Source: Merluccius polli
Lineage: Eukaryota; Chordata; Actinopteri; Gadiformes; Merlucciidae
DNA: 64,000 nt
Reading direction: 5' to 3'
Assembly: GCA_030340625.1 (NCBI GenBank)
Contig: JAOPHQ010005713.1
Coordinates: forward strand, 175,372 to 239,371
Shown piece after piece: positions 1 to 11,020 of this stretch. Made by a program: the position numbers and the translations under genes. The notes under the pieces were generated by a model, which ran no database searches, was not told the origin of the DNA, and was given only the letters and a program-made list of their open reading frames with translations. Within the stretch, counting starts at the first letter, position 1. Every line of letters begins with the position of its first letter.

Positions 1-189
1 CATGAACTGACTTCGGTTGCCTCAGCTTTTGCCCTGCTTCAAGGTTTGATTTATGCACTCAACCTAGCTTATCCAAAACCCTTTCGCTTCACTTTTGAAG
101 TGCTCCAAAAAATCTTCATGCAGCTTGATCAGCACAAGATGTCCCCCAAAGTCCATAATCTGTATAGCAAACTTGAAAACTCACAGTAA
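1..189 (+). CDS. Terminal coding exon of an unidentified protein (5' end outside window)
   Basis: An open frame runs from base 1 to a TAA at 187-189, giving 62 residues that start HELTSVASAF and end YSKLENSQ. The segment is rich in Leu, Phe and Tyr, with two short hydrophobic stretches separated by charged residues, and there is no start codon or splice acceptor inside the window. It is followed by a plausible 3' UTR with a polyadenylation signal, so it reads as the end of a real transcription unit. The pattern (ALLQGLIYALNLAYP, then SPKVHNL) resembles the C-terminus of the large fish family annotated as SAM-domain-containing protein 3-like, but this is recollection of a family pattern and the exon alone cannot prove it. 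Confidence 0.5.
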   Translation, partial: HELTSVASAFALLQGLIYALNLAYPKPFRFTFEVLQKIFMQLDQHKMSPKVHNLYSKLENSQ

Positions 190-840
190 CGACACACGAC
201 GATGTATTCTGCCCCTGGACCAACAAGTGGCCTTGTACCATAATGTGAAAGAACAGCGGTGTTCGGATATATAGCATGTTAGAAATGTAGTCTCTTTCGG
301 ATGTTGGTTTTTTTATGCTCCAAGAGACAAATATTCCTCAAACCACAATTTGAAATGCTTTTACACAGATTTTGTAACAGGTTTGGCAGAAGGTTTTTTT
401 TTGTTTTTCTCCAGACATATTTCCTTCCGTTTGTAGGGAAAGGTTGCATTTCAGTTTTGATGTGTTCAATTATACAACAAACTGTTGTGACAATGTGTAA
501 CAGAGAGTGATTTAAGACTCTAAAAGAAGTGTTCATATTTCATCCCCATTGGTCAGCTACACTATTCAGATGGATAATATTCATTGCCTATAGCTGGTTG
601 AAGTAGTTTCTGTACACTCTTGGCACTTTTTCCATAGTTGTGATAGTACTGTATATGCTGAGATTGTTAGGCATATTTGTGTAATGCTTTGTTGCACTTT
701 TTTGTACTGTGCTGACAAAATAACTTTGTGGTCCTACTAGCGGTTCACTTTGTCCATATGTGTTTTAAAACGGAGAAATGTGTAATGTGTTGGTGGCCAT
801 AATGGTTAATTACATTTATACAATAAAGTATAAAAAAAAC
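190..840 (+). other. Probable 3' UTR with poly(A) signal
   Basis: This is AT-rich non-coding sequence after the stop codon at 189. It contains AATAAA at about 821-826 followed by a short A run, the expected arrangement for the end of the transcript. No other ORF in it is convincing. Confidence 0.5.
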
Positions 841-1234
841 TCATCAGATTTTGATTTTTTAAATAATTTCAGCCAACTTAAAATTGTAATTTTAGTTATA
901 TTAAACAAACTAAAATTTCATTTTAAGGTTACTGCAAAAAGTAATTTACACTAAACCATAGTATTAGTTTAGAAAACAGCAATATTTTACTTTTGGGTTA
1001 TGCAAATTATTGAGTTGGAAAAACTGAAAACTTTAAGTTGACTTGCCTTAATTTTAAGTTGGATTAATGCAAAATGTTGATTTGAGAACAATTGAATTAT
1101 TAAGTACATGTGACTTAAATCAATTGTGTTGATCTAACTTATTAACTTAATTTTAAAGAACTTAATTCATTTAGGTGTTACCAATTGAAACAATTCAATT
1201 AAGTTGGTTCAACTATTTTCTTTTTTCAGTGTAC
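841..1234. mobile_element. AT-rich MITE-like block (right end only)
   Basis: This stretch is built from reshuffled TTAAGTTG/AACTTAA words and ends in TTTTTTCAGTGTA, which is characteristic of the non-autonomous DNA-transposon MITEs common in fish. I cannot see a matching left terminal repeat, so the left border is approximate. It abuts the truncated LINE. Confidence 0.35.
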
Positions 1235-1793
1235 AGTTAGCACGCTGTCTACACAAGTCGCCCGGTTGACAAAGAAGACCAAAGATTTGGAGTCCCGGCA
1301 GCAGCGAGATAACTGCAGACTAGTTGGAGTTGAAGAGGGACTTGGAAATATTCGACCGGAGAAAGCCGTGGCCGACCTGCTGAAGGAAGTGCTCGCCCTC
1401 GACTATACGCCGACGCTCGACTGGGCACACAGGAACCTTCAGCCGAGGCCAAAGGATGGGGATGCCCCGAGGCCAATAATCGTCAAGTTCCACTACTTCC
1501 AGGAGAAAGTGGATGTTCTTCGAAAGGCTATGGGGGCAGGTCCCATCACCCACAAAGGCAAGCGCTTCTACATCTACCCAGATTACTCGGCTGCCGTCAG
1601 AAAAAAGAGAACAGCCTTCACCGAGGTGAGAGGGTTGCTACGCCGGTGCACGGGTGTGAAATACGGGCTCCTGTTTCCAGCCACACTGAAGATCACTACC
1701 CCAGCTGGCGAGCAGGCATCTTTTGAAGACCCGGTCAAGGCAAAGCACTACATCGAGACCAATCTGCGCCCACGGGAGACGGAGGGAGAGTGA
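1235..1793 (+). pseudogene. L1-type LINE ORF1 protein, 5'-truncated
   Basis: The frame running to the stop at 1791-1793 encodes the C-terminal two thirds of an L1-family ORF1 protein (Transposase_22 type). There is a short coiled-coil-like lead (LTKKTKDLESRQQRDNCRL), then an RRM-like nucleic-acid-binding region (LVGVEEGLG, RPIIVKFHYFQEK), then the C-terminal domain signature RTAFTEVRGLLRR followed by GVKYGLLFPATLKI. ORF1p is an RNA-binding chaperone that forms the L1 ribonucleoprotein. There is no ATG: the frame simply enters from the MITE boundary near 1235, so the coiled coil is missing. The remainder of the element lies downstream. Confidence 0.75.
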
Positions 1794-2600
1794 CAGATAA
1801 TTCACCGGGCCATAACAGGTATCATACGCTGCATATTAACATTGCAGTAGACTGCACACGCTGACTTACTGTATATGTTGACTGGTAGACGTCACCACAC
1901 TGCAGTTGGATGCATTTTATGTTGGACTATGGACAAGGCTAAGTGACATTTTTCATGTCATTTGTCATCTGAGGAATGTAAAAAAAAAAAAGAAAAAAGA
2001 CTGATGAATAATTATGCACAGTCTCCTACAGTATGTGAAGGGTGACGTGGGGAATATCTTATTTAATGTTAATATTCTCCTTTGCATTCCTTTTTCTCTG
2101 CCACGTAATGGCAAGTGCTTAATGTTTAAGTTTTAATCTGTTACTTTAACCCTAATAGTACTCTCTTTATTTTTTAATGTTTATGTAACCCAGGTTTACA
2201 TGACACTTTATTCATTTAGTCAGAAATCGCAACCCATTAAAATATTGGTTACTAAGCAGTAAAAAAATATATGGCTTGTGTATTGTCGTTCTAGATTGAG
2301 ATAAAGAATGAGATAAAAATATATAATAGGAAAATATGGCAAATAAATGCATTTAATCTATTGTATATGAAAATAGTGTGATTTGTTAAATCACCTCTCA
2401 ATCAACAACGTCGCATGGCAACTGCCAATCAGAAATTAGACTTGCCTCTTTTAACCGTCAGTAGATGGCAGCCACAGAGATTCGTCCTTTTCGGGACAAA
2501 CCACAGATGAGATTGGACGTTAGAAACTGTTCTTTGAATAGTAAGCTACAGAAGAGATTTCCCCCGCCACTAAAAGTTCTGAAAAGCCTGTGCAGTGAAT
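1794..2600 (+). other. Non-coding gap between LINE ORF1 and the RT fragment
   Basis: About 800 bases separate the ORF1 stop from the first reverse-transcriptase homology. An intact element would have the endonuclease and the front half of ORF2 in this interval. I find neither, so the LINE has lost most of ORF2. The stretch is AT-rich with an A-rich run near 1980 and no convincing gene. Confidence 0.45.
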
Positions 2601-2801
2601 CGATGCCCTTGGTGAGTCTCCATGTTGAATGGGGCCCACTTTCTGTAGGTGGATCAGAGTCCTATATTCAACACCTTTGGCTGCAGTCAGGACAAATGGC
2701 CTGATCTCAGAATACTTTTCGCTCCAGAGAGGTACAAGACAGAGTTGCTGTCTATCGCCCTTCCTGTTTGACATTGCAATCGAACCACTGGCAATTGCTA
2801 T

Positions 2802-4090
2802 TAGGGCTTTGACTTTTTCCCAAAAATCATATTCGAAGTTCGTTTGTTTATTAATATTAATATTCGAATATATTCGAATATTTATTAATAATATTTTGAC
2901 AATGAAATGCCTTCAGTAAGACCTATATGGTATAAAACTTAAGTTGTATATGTTTTGTCCACCAGGGGGCAGTGTATCAGTCAACGTCAATAGGCAGGCA
3001 ACGATGTTTTCAGAACCTTTATTCATTAAAGGTCAGACACAAACTGTGTATGCATTCGGTTTCATCAAAAATAGGGATAAGGCTAAACTGTCAGACTAAA
3101 CTGAACAGACAAAATAAATAAAGGTAGGCCTAAAAATAAAAACCCATCCTACCCGCCATTAAATTGTTTTGCTCACATTAAGATCTGGCTGGCTGCAGTT
3201 TATTTGGCTGCAGACTTTTTTAAGTTATTCGCCAAAAATACCAGATGATTCACATTTTCTGGCTCTAGGGAAGAGCGTTGCTTTGTGACTATGTTCTGTT
3301 GGTGTTGACGCAGCCATTGTTCTGCTATAAAATACAAAATTGGCGCAAACCAGGACGCTAACGTCACCTACAGGAGCCCAGATGACCAATGATAGCCTTG
3401 CTAATAGGGGTTATGCGCAACGTACTTTTGCATTCCGCGAAACAGGTCTCATCACATTATTGTATTTATTAATCCGCACTTCCAGACCGTCACCGGGGCT
3501 TCAGAGTAATGTGTCCGAGGAGAGTACCCCTCCCCCGGACGCACACGCTAGCTTTTACCGCTGTTTTGTTTTTATTTTTTAATCCGCACTTCCAGACCGT
3601 CACCGGGACTTCAGAGTAATGTGTCCGAGGAGAGCAGCCCTCTCCCGGATTCACTCGCTAGCTTTTACCGCTGTTTTATCCCGCTTCTGGTACTTTACTG
3701 GCTTTGACATTTTCTTCTTCTCACTAACATTCAGATGTTAAAATCAAATAAAACGCCAACAGTAAAAAGAGTTAGCTAGGCCAAGTCAATAGATGTCGCC
3801 GTCAGTTGCTACCGGCTTTTCCGACAAGTGGAAGTCAGGAGACCTGTTTTCCGGTTTGGTCACGTGATGCTCGGCATAAAGCCTATTAGCTCGTGATTCA
3901 CACAACTTCACCAGGCGTGAAAAAGCGTCGGAATCTGAATTGAAAACAACGTTCAAGCAAAGACATTTACAATAAATAATTCCCAAAACAAGTTCGAATA
4001 TTAAAGGCTGCCTAATATTCGTTTGAATATATATATATATTTTGATATTCGTATTATATTCGAATAACGAAGTTCGGAGTCAAAGCCCTA
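2802..4090. mobile_element. Non-autonomous hAT element inserted in LINE RT
   Basis: The terminal inverted repeats are TAGGGCTTTGACT at the left and its complement at the right. The 8-bp target duplication ATTGCTAT occurs at 2794-2801 and again at 4091-4098, and removing the 1,289-bp element plus one duplication rejoins the LINE. It has no transposase. The interior has AT-rich TATTCG palindromic arms near both ends and two copies of a 110-bp repeat (3469-3677). Confidence 0.85.
3469..3677. repeat. Two units of a 110-bp minisatellite
   Basis: The unit begins TTAATCCGCACTTCCAGACC and recurs at 110-bp spacing (3469 and 3579), with small changes. The same unit occurs three times, inverted, at 22378-22672. 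Confidence 0.8.
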
Positions 4091-5982
4091 ATTGCTATTA
4101 GATCAGATTGCAGGATTAAGAGTATATCCAGGGGTGAAATACACCATAAAACCTTACTTTATGCTGATGATCTGCTCTTGCAGATATCAGACCCAATTGA
4201 GAGCATTCCCCACCTTCTCAACTGGCTGCAAAAATTCAGTAGCATATCAGGGTATAAAGTTAACTTATCAATATCTTTATTATTTCCATTGAATAATCTG
4301 GCAAAACAGATCACTTATGAAAATGTCCCTTTTAAAATTGAAAATGATAAATTCACCTACCTGGGAATAGAAGCAGCAGGTTCAATTAAGGCTATCTTTC
4401 AGCATAACTACAGGTCTATTTTAGATCGTACCAAAACTGACTTGGATAGGTGGTCGAAACTCCCATTCTCACTGGCTGGGTGGATAAATACAGTGAAGAT
4501 GACTTTAATGCCCAGGTTTCTTTATTTATTCCAAATGATCCCCATTTTTCTCCCCAAATCCTATTTTGCTCAGCTGGACCGCTTTATCTCCTCGTTCATA
4601 TGGAATAAAAAACCTGTACGTATAAAGAAGGCAAGCCTGGAGAGAATTAAATCTGATGGTGGTTTGGGTCTACCTAATTTTTTTGTTTTACTATTGGGCA
4701 GCTAATATTGTCAAGCTGACATATTGGATCACCACGTTCGCAGACAAGGAGGGCCCAGCCTGGGTTGATATGGAACTGAGAGCTACACTCCCAGTCTCCC
4801 CGATTTCAATCTCAACTGCCCCTCTCCCACTAAACATCAAAAAACCTGAACTGAACTCTAATTTGGTGGTCCAAAACTCGATTAAGATCTAGGGTCAGTT
4901 CAGAAAATATTTTAATTCGACAAGTATATGTAGCTTCTCGCCAATAATGTTTAATCATCTTTTTGCACCTTCTCAAATAGACCAGGCATTTGCTGTTTGG
5001 CACAGAAGTGGCTTGGTCTACATTCAAGACCTTTTCACGGATGATGGTTTTGCATTATTTAAATTTCTATGTGAAGATCATAATTTACAAAAGTCTAATT
5101 TCTTCAGGTATCTTCAGGTTCGGAGTTTTGCCTCTAAATCTTTCCCAGGATATCCATCTCCACCCTCCAAAGACCTACTGTATTTAGTCCTTAATGTTAA
5201 TCCATTTAATGAAAGAGCAATATCAAAAATATATGCATTCATTCTGGATAGCTGCCCTCACATGTGGGACCAAATCAAGGCAGCATGGGAAGGAGAAGTT
5301 GGAGAAATAATAAGACCACCATACAGCGTATACACACATCTTCTCTCTGTATTAGACATGGCTTGATCCAGTTTAAGGTTGTCCACAGGTTGCATTACTC
5401 TAATGACACTGTCAAAATTCTACTCTAATGTTGCACCGAACTGTCCTAGATGTCAATACTCCCCTGTTTCTTTGGGACACATGTTCTGGACATGTCCTTC
5501 TCTGTATGGTTTCTGGTCTTCAATCTTCCAATCACTCTCAGCCATACCTGGCAAAACACTGCAGCTTGACCCTTTGATAGCTATCTTTGGTGTAGTTAGG
5601 GATGAGCTAAAGCTGTCCCGCCTCCACAAAAATGCCATTGCCTTTGCATCGTTACATGCCCGTCGTCTGATACTCCTGAACTGGAAGGGGAAGAACCCTC
5701 CTGCCTATTGGATTAGAGAGGTAATGTTGGGATTGGCCCTGGAAAAAACTAGGTATGCAGTACGTGGATTGGAGGATAAATATGACAGAACCTGGTCACA
5801 GTTCATAACTCATGTCAAGAGCCTGCCTTTTGCCTGACTTCCTGTTTTTATCTGTGAATTAATTACTTTTTGTTCTTTCACTCTCTGTGACTGCCGTCCT
5901 AGTCTTTACAATGCCCATATTCTGACTGTTGGGACTGTTGGGCCGCCATTTTGTCTACGTAGCGGAAGGGGCGGGATAAAAA

Positions 5983-7394
5983 ATGGAGGACACGGAGATA
6001 GTGGAGACCAACGCGCTCTACAAATGTAAGTAAAATTACACATATTGGTTTGTTTTTCGGTACAACTACAGTTTTAGGCTGGTTTTTAATTTAAGGTTTT
6101 TAATTCTGAACGATAACGTGACATTAAGAACGATAACGTGAATACTGTTACGTCGCTAATACAGGCTAACGTGTCTGTGTTGGCTATCGGTAACGTTAAA
6201 TCGGCTGGCGATAGCAGTATCAGTGACGGACAGCACGCAATATTACATTTAAAATATATTTTCTTTTCACCTGATATATCTTTTATAGGGTCAGATGAAG
6301 AGACACGGAGCCTCATCCAGTGGCGGACAGTCAACGCCTCACTGTTCACAGGGAGGCGTAACGCTGCCGTCACTGGATATGAGTAAGTGAATGCATATAC
6401 AGGCTGCACTAGATTGAAATGTTTCCTATATTACTTATATGTCGTTATATATTGAAGTCACTGCATGGAGTACAATTACATTGTGGTAATCCGATTGTAT
6501 TTCAAACAGGACATACATTACTGCCCGAGGCCTGGAGGGGCGAGTGACTCCCGTTTTTTTTTTTTTTTAAATGGGAAAACCTCAAGGACAAATATAAGGT
6601 TAACTCTCACCACACACACACACACACACGTGAACAGTTGTTTTTCTGTTATATAGTTGGTCCTATTTATAATTTCTACATAGCACAACAGCACTGCTGT
6701 TGAAAGTAAATCATGGGCATACACTTAACACTGTAATGAATGTGACAGGATTGATATCACAAATGTTTGGTCTAAACCAGAGTGTTTTCCTATTCCTCCT
6801 CAGGAACTGAAATGCCCCAGAACGGGGGTTAGCACGGAGGGGGGTGAGACCATTGCCGCATCTTGGAAGTGGTACACCTTAATGGATGAGGCAATTGGGG
6901 ACCGGCCGTCAGTGACCCCACCGGTCCTCATTGCCTCATCCTCCCGAGATGTGGCGGTGGTCACACCCCCCCCCGTGCTTATTCCAGAGCGGTCCATGAC
7001 ATCCACCCCAAAAAGGCGGCGTGTGAATGTCATGGATCTGCTCAAAGACCAACAAAGGTTTGAGGAAATGGTGTTGGAGAGAGAGGAGAGAAAGCAGAGC
7101 GAAGCGGTGGAGAGAGAGGAGAGAAGGCATAGAGAGGCGATGGAGAAAGAGGAGGCAAGGGCGAGAGAGGCAGTGGAGAAAGAGGAGGCAAGGGCAAGAG
7201 AGGCGATGGAAAGAGAGGAGGCAAGGGCGAGAGAGGTGATGGAGAGAGAGGATCGGAGGTATCGGGAGGCGGTGGAAAGAGAGGAAAGGCTGTTCAAGGA
7301 GCTGAGGGAGAGAGAGGAAAGAAGAGAGCGAGAGCTGGAAAGGAGGGATGATAGGTTTTACAGCCTACTGGAAAAAATATTTAATAATAAATGA
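5983..7394 (+). pseudogene. Harbinger Myb/SANT-like DNA-binding protein, four exons
   Basis: Splice sites give exons 5983-6025, 6289-6382, 6510-6598 and about 6804-7394, each bordered by GT and AG. Exon 1 starts MEDTEIVETNALYK. Exons 2-4 build the Myb/SANT-like (trihelix) domain of PIF/Harbinger transposons: WSDEETRSLIQWR, then ARGLEGRVTP, KWENLKDKYK, then ELKCPRTGVSTEGGE and ASWKWYTLMDEAIG. The last 90 residues are a Glu/Arg-rich coiled coil of repeated EREEAR units. In this superfamily the partner protein binds transposon ends and helps import the transposase, whose gene lies opposite at 9061-10661. Exon 3 contains a run of 15 T (6554-6568) that puts the frame one base out and creates a stop, so this copy is probably inactive unless the run is a sequencing error. 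Confidence 0.75.
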
Positions 7395-7498
7395 ATTAAA
7401 TTCTACGGTAATGATTGTCTTCTTTTTAGATATCATTTTATTGTTCTAGGGTTAAAAGGTACATTTTACCGGGGGCATGCTGTTGGATATAGGGGCAT
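7395..7498. other. Harbinger intergenic spacer
   Basis: This is the 3' flank of the Myb gene up to an hAT insertion, containing the first copy of the target duplication AGGGGCAT (7491-7498). I see nothing else in it. Confidence 0.4.
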
Positions 7499-8125
7499 TA
7501 GGGCTGTTCGATTTAGCCCAAAAATAAAATCTCGATTTTCTTCTCTCAAAATCCGATTTTCGATTACGATTACGATTATTTTGTGAAATAACAAAAGACA
7601 AAGAAATTATTTCAAATATGCTGTTTATTGAACATTTTCCCCATTGGGCTTTAAACATTTCTCTGATTAAACCAGAAATTAATGAAAAATGTGCAAAATT
7701 CTTTTTGTAAAATAAATAAAGCTTGAAGAATATACGTTAAGTAAAATAAGACATTTTCGAAACTAAACTGGGTCTTTACAAGCTAAATAATAAAGTAACC
7801 CATGAATGAACACACATAAACACAGTCTACCATCGACACACACACACACACACATTTCACACAAACACATAAACACACACATTCTACCATCGACACACAC
7901 ACACAAACACACATAAACACACAGTCTACCATCGACACACACACACACACATTCTACCATCGACACACAAACACACACATACATACACATTCTACCATCG
8001 ACACACACGCACACATTTCACACACACATACACATTCTACCATCGACACACACACACACACACACACCTTCTATCCACACACACACACACGGTCTACCAT
8101 CAACACACACACATACACACATTTC

Positions 8126-8156
<31 letters not shown>

Positions 8157-8746
8157 TTCTACCATCGACACACACACACACACACCTTCTATCCACACAC
8201 ACACACACACACACACACACGGTCTACCATCAACACACACACACACATACACACATTTCACACACACACATTTCCCACACACACACACACACAAGTAAAT
8301 AGCCACGACTTTATAAAACTCCTCCGTGATTTTCATGTACTCGTCGTAAAACGCGCAACACAAAACTCACCCGCCGGGACCAAAACAAATATTTTAGACT
8401 CAAAACTCAACATGGCCGCTCTTGAAGCGCGCGACGCATAAGTTATACTAGGTGCGAAATGGGTTTCCCTAAAAAGTCACCCGCCGCTCATATAACCGTG
8501 AATAACACAACGGACTTGCTCTTCTTTTTAGCAACTAAATCCAACGCCGACATGTTTGTTTACAATGTGCCGTAAAGCCATGTGGTGAGAAGAGGCGGAA
8601 GTAACTACGGCAAAGCAGCTCAGCGGGGCTGTGGCGTAATTGCGTTAGTTGAAGTGAAAAATCGATTTTACGAGTTTCACGTTTTCACATCTTCCTAGTT
8701 ACATAATCGTGATTAAGATTTAATATCGATTAATCGAACAGCCCTA
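7499..8746. mobile_element. Non-autonomous hAT element between the two Harbinger genes
   Basis: The terminal inverted repeats are TAGGGCTGTTCGAT and its complement. The 8-bp target duplication AGGGGCAT is at 7491-7498 and 8747-8754. The 1,248-bp interior has no transposase. Most of it is CA-repeat satellite (about 7810-8300), flanked by AATCGATTTT-type subterminal sequence near both ends. Confidence 0.85.
7810..8300. repeat. Compound CA microsatellite/minisatellite
   Basis: CA runs are interrupted periodically by the phrase TTCTACCATCGACACACA and variants (TCTACCATCAACA, TTCTATCCACACA, ATTTCACACA). This shows a higher-order repeat grown by slippage. ORFs of Cys, Val and Tyr across it are artefacts. 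Confidence 0.85.
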
Positions 8747-8772
8747 AGGGGCATATAGGGGAAACACAGGAT

Positions 8773-9050
8773 TTGATTTGAACAGGTACGATAACAAATA
8801 ACTTAACTTTGATTTGAACAGGTACCATAACAAATAACTTAACTTTGATTTGAACAGGTACGGTAACAAATAACTTGACTTTGATTTGAACAGGTACGGT
8901 AACAAATAACTTAACTTTGATTTGAACAGGTACCGTAACAAATAACTTAACTTTGATTTGAACAGGTACGGTAACAAATAACTGATTTTAACAGGTACCA
9001 TAACAAACAACTTAACTTTAATTTTGAACAGGTACCATAACAAATAACTA
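8773..9050. repeat. 36-bp tandem repeat, about 7-8 copies
   Basis: The unit reads GATTTGAACAGGTACGGTAA followed by CAAATAACTTAACTTT (36 bp), with C/G substitutions between copies and one shortened copy near 8980. The period is a multiple of three, so the minus strand shows an open frame of 12-residue repeats (YLFKSKLSYLLP). It lies just beyond the 3' end of the Harbinger transposase gene. Confidence 0.85.
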
Positions 9051-9060
9051 TATACATTAA

Positions 9061-10661
9061 CTAAGCATAGTCATGCTCTGGGGCAAAACAGAGCCTCGCC
9101 ATCCTCTGTCTTGCCTCCGCTCCACAGACGGCGTCCTGTGGTGCTGGTTGTGGCTGGTCCTCAGCAGGTTCGTCCTCCCCGTCCTCCGGCTCCAGCAGGT
9201 CACCGTTGCTGAGGCAGATGTTGTGCAGGACCGCACAGCAGGCGATGACCTCCGGCACATACAGGACATCCACCTCCAGTGCCTTGAGGAAAATCGACCT
9301 CCACCTGGTCTTCAGGATGCCGAACGCCCTCTCCACAACACATCTCCCCCTCGATAGATGGCTGTTAAGCGCACCTGTAGCTGGTTTTGAGGCATCCTGA
9401 AGGGCGTCATTAGGCTTATCGGCTGCTCCAGGCACGGGTAGCCGCCATCCCCGATGATACAGTAGCCTGGTGGAGGGTACAGCTGGTGGAAATAAATCGG
9501 GCTGTGCTTCAGCACTCTCGAATCATGTGCTGACCCAGGGAACCCACTGAACACATCCAGAAATCTTGCTGCGTGGTCGACCACAGCCTGAAATTGAACC
9601 GAATAAAACAGCTTCCTATTTAAATAACAGGCTGCGTCTTCCTTGGGCGGCTTCACCCTCACGTGGCAGCCGTCAATGCTGCCAACCACCCTGGAGAAGG
9701 CTGCTGACCCAGCCAAACGGGAGAAGCCAGCTCCCAGGCGACCCAAATCCCCCTCAGCTTGGCAGCCTGATGACCTGAGGCAGGAGGGCGACCACTTTCT
9801 TGCTGGTCCTGTGTACAAGCATGTGCACGGTGGACCTGGGCATGGCAAAGGCTCTGCACACCACCCGGTATGATGTGCCACTTGCCAGCCAAAACAAAAA
9901 AACGAGGGCCTCGATGACAGGTCCCCAGCCGTGGTCATGGGCAGTGTCAAGGTAGGCCATCAGGGACTGGAAAGTCCCCCTGGACAGGCGGAAGTCCACC
10001 CTCAGGTCACTCCCACCGTCGAAGTACAGTGCCAGCACTGGCACTGTATCATTGACCATGCAGTACCGACCAAGGTTTGGATGCTGAAGAAAGAACAGAA
10101 ATAAAGAAAAACATTACCTATTTGTTACTAACAGTCTTTCTCCTCCTCTCCTCTCTTGCAGGTCCTGGTTTTATTATGATGTGGCTTTAGTTCCTTTGTT
10201 TGTTACATTTTGTTTAACTGCACTATTCAACACTCATTTCCACTCACATGCCCACTCTACACCACTGATTCTACTGACCTCCACACCTCCATGTGCTTTT
10301 CTTATAGTTGGTTGACTTTTGTTACAATAAATTATCATTATTTACTAAACCTCTCTGTGTCTCCATATTGTGGCCAAGAGCCAGGCCATAACATATTTAA
10401 ATTAAATCAATATTAATATTTATCCATAGCTACATAATAGAAATCAAACAATTTATTCTGTCTGTAACTATCCTCTGCTTTCACTGTTATATTGTCACTG
10501 TATGAATACATGTAAAATAATCGGTGTACATGTAAAATAATATTGAATATGTAAATTCATATATATTAATATATTTCATAGGTAAATAAACTTACCGGTA
10601 GGCCATTTTCCACTAGGAGGAGAAGTAATCGTCGCCGTCTCAAGAACCATCGGACATTCAT
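9061..10661 (-). pseudogene. Harbinger DDE_4 transposase, frameshifted
   Basis: Coding exon 1 is 10661-10596 (MNVRWFLRRRRLLLLLVENGLP) with a GTAAG donor. Exon 2 begins at 10083 after a TTCTTCAG acceptor. The protein is HARBI1-like. It has an HTH region (RLSRGTFQSLMAYL, ASGTSYRVVCRAFAMPRSTV), the first catalytic Asp in VGSIDGCHV, the second in VFSGFPGSAHDSRVL, then IIGDGGYPCL and the Glu-containing LSRGRCVVERAFGILKTRWR. HARBI1-type nucleases cut and join Harbinger ends. Two frameshifts, near 9760 and 9420, split the ORF into three, so the gene is dead. It converges with the Myb partner gene, the standard Harbinger layout. Intron 1 contains a solo LTR. Confidence 0.8.
10123..10393. mobile_element. 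Putative small solo LTR in transposase intron 1
   Basis: The segment starts TGTTACTAACAG and ends GGCCATAACA, with an internal AATAAA at about 10327. It is flanked on both sides by TATT, which could be a 4-bp target duplication. These are LTR features, but the duplication is short and I see no related internal region. Confidence 0.45.
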
Positions 10662-10818
10662 TTTTTTCGAAAACTGCAAAGTCATTTCCGGTAGGTGCGC
10701 GAAGCCCGTTTTGACAGTGCACTGTAGAAATGAGAGCACTGCGTCTATAAGTAAGTGTACTGTAGGGATAATGAAGTGCACTAAATGTAAGTGCACTTAC
10801 GTAAGTGCGCGATTTCAG
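10662..10818. other. Harbinger right flank / junction
   Basis: GC-rich sequence upstream of the transposase start holds several GTGCACT/AGTGCACT palindromes (10715-10810), likely subterminal transposon sequence. I could not find the matching left terminus near 5940, so the borders of the autonomous-type Harbinger are undefined. Confidence 0.3.
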
Positions 10819-11020
10819 ACACAGCATAAATGCTGAGCACTTTGAGGTCAACTGCATGGTGCAAATTGGTGGGAAAAACGTATTCTATAAGTGGCCTGCT
10901 GGGCGGGACTGCATTATGTACAGCAAGGACCAACTTGTTATTGTCATCTCTGAGCCAGAGTCCCACCAGCATGCAGCCCATCTCACCAAATATGACTGGC
11001 TGCTGTTCAATGAGGTGTGA
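10819..11020 (+). CDS. Orphan terminal exon of unknown function
   Basis: An acceptor-like GCGATTTCAG ends at 10818. The following frame encodes 66 residues (starting HSINAEHFEV, ending YDWLLFNEV) to a TGA at 11018-11020. The composition is that of a globular protein (mixed charged and aromatic residues, NVFYKWPAGRDCIMY, VIVISEPESHQH), not repeat-like. The next 400 bp are AT-rich like a 3' UTR, with AATAAA near 11250. I do not recognise the family. It could be a host terminal exon or part of an undescribed transposon protein. Confidence 0.4.

Larger units (their letters stand above)
2600..5836 (+). pseudogene. L1-type LINE ORF2 reverse transcriptase, interrupted and frameshifted
   Basis: Two blocks of L1-like reverse transcriptase flank an hAT insertion. 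The first (about 2629-2801) reads WIRVLYSTPLAAVRTNG then RGTRQ.CCLSPFLFDIAIEPLA, the RT fingers/palm region. The second resumes at 4091 and carries the catalytic YADD box at 4160-4171, followed by LLNWLQKFSSISGYKVN and the long thumb/C-terminal region. The tail ends with a CPRC...GHMFWTCP zinc-knuckle-like segment and stops at 5835. A frameshift lies near the T-run at 4680, with in-frame stops near 4891 and 5364. It cannot make active protein. Confidence 0.8.

Noticed and set aside
6800..7297. Minus-strand Ser/Leu-rich ORF
   Set aside because: Complement of the coiled-coil repeats of the Myb gene.
7763..8363. Cys/Val/Tyr-rich ORFs
   Set aside because: They are translations of CA/GT repeats.
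8773..9050. CRISPR-like array with 36-bp units
   Set aside because: Units are contiguous with no unique spacers and the genome is eukaryotic.
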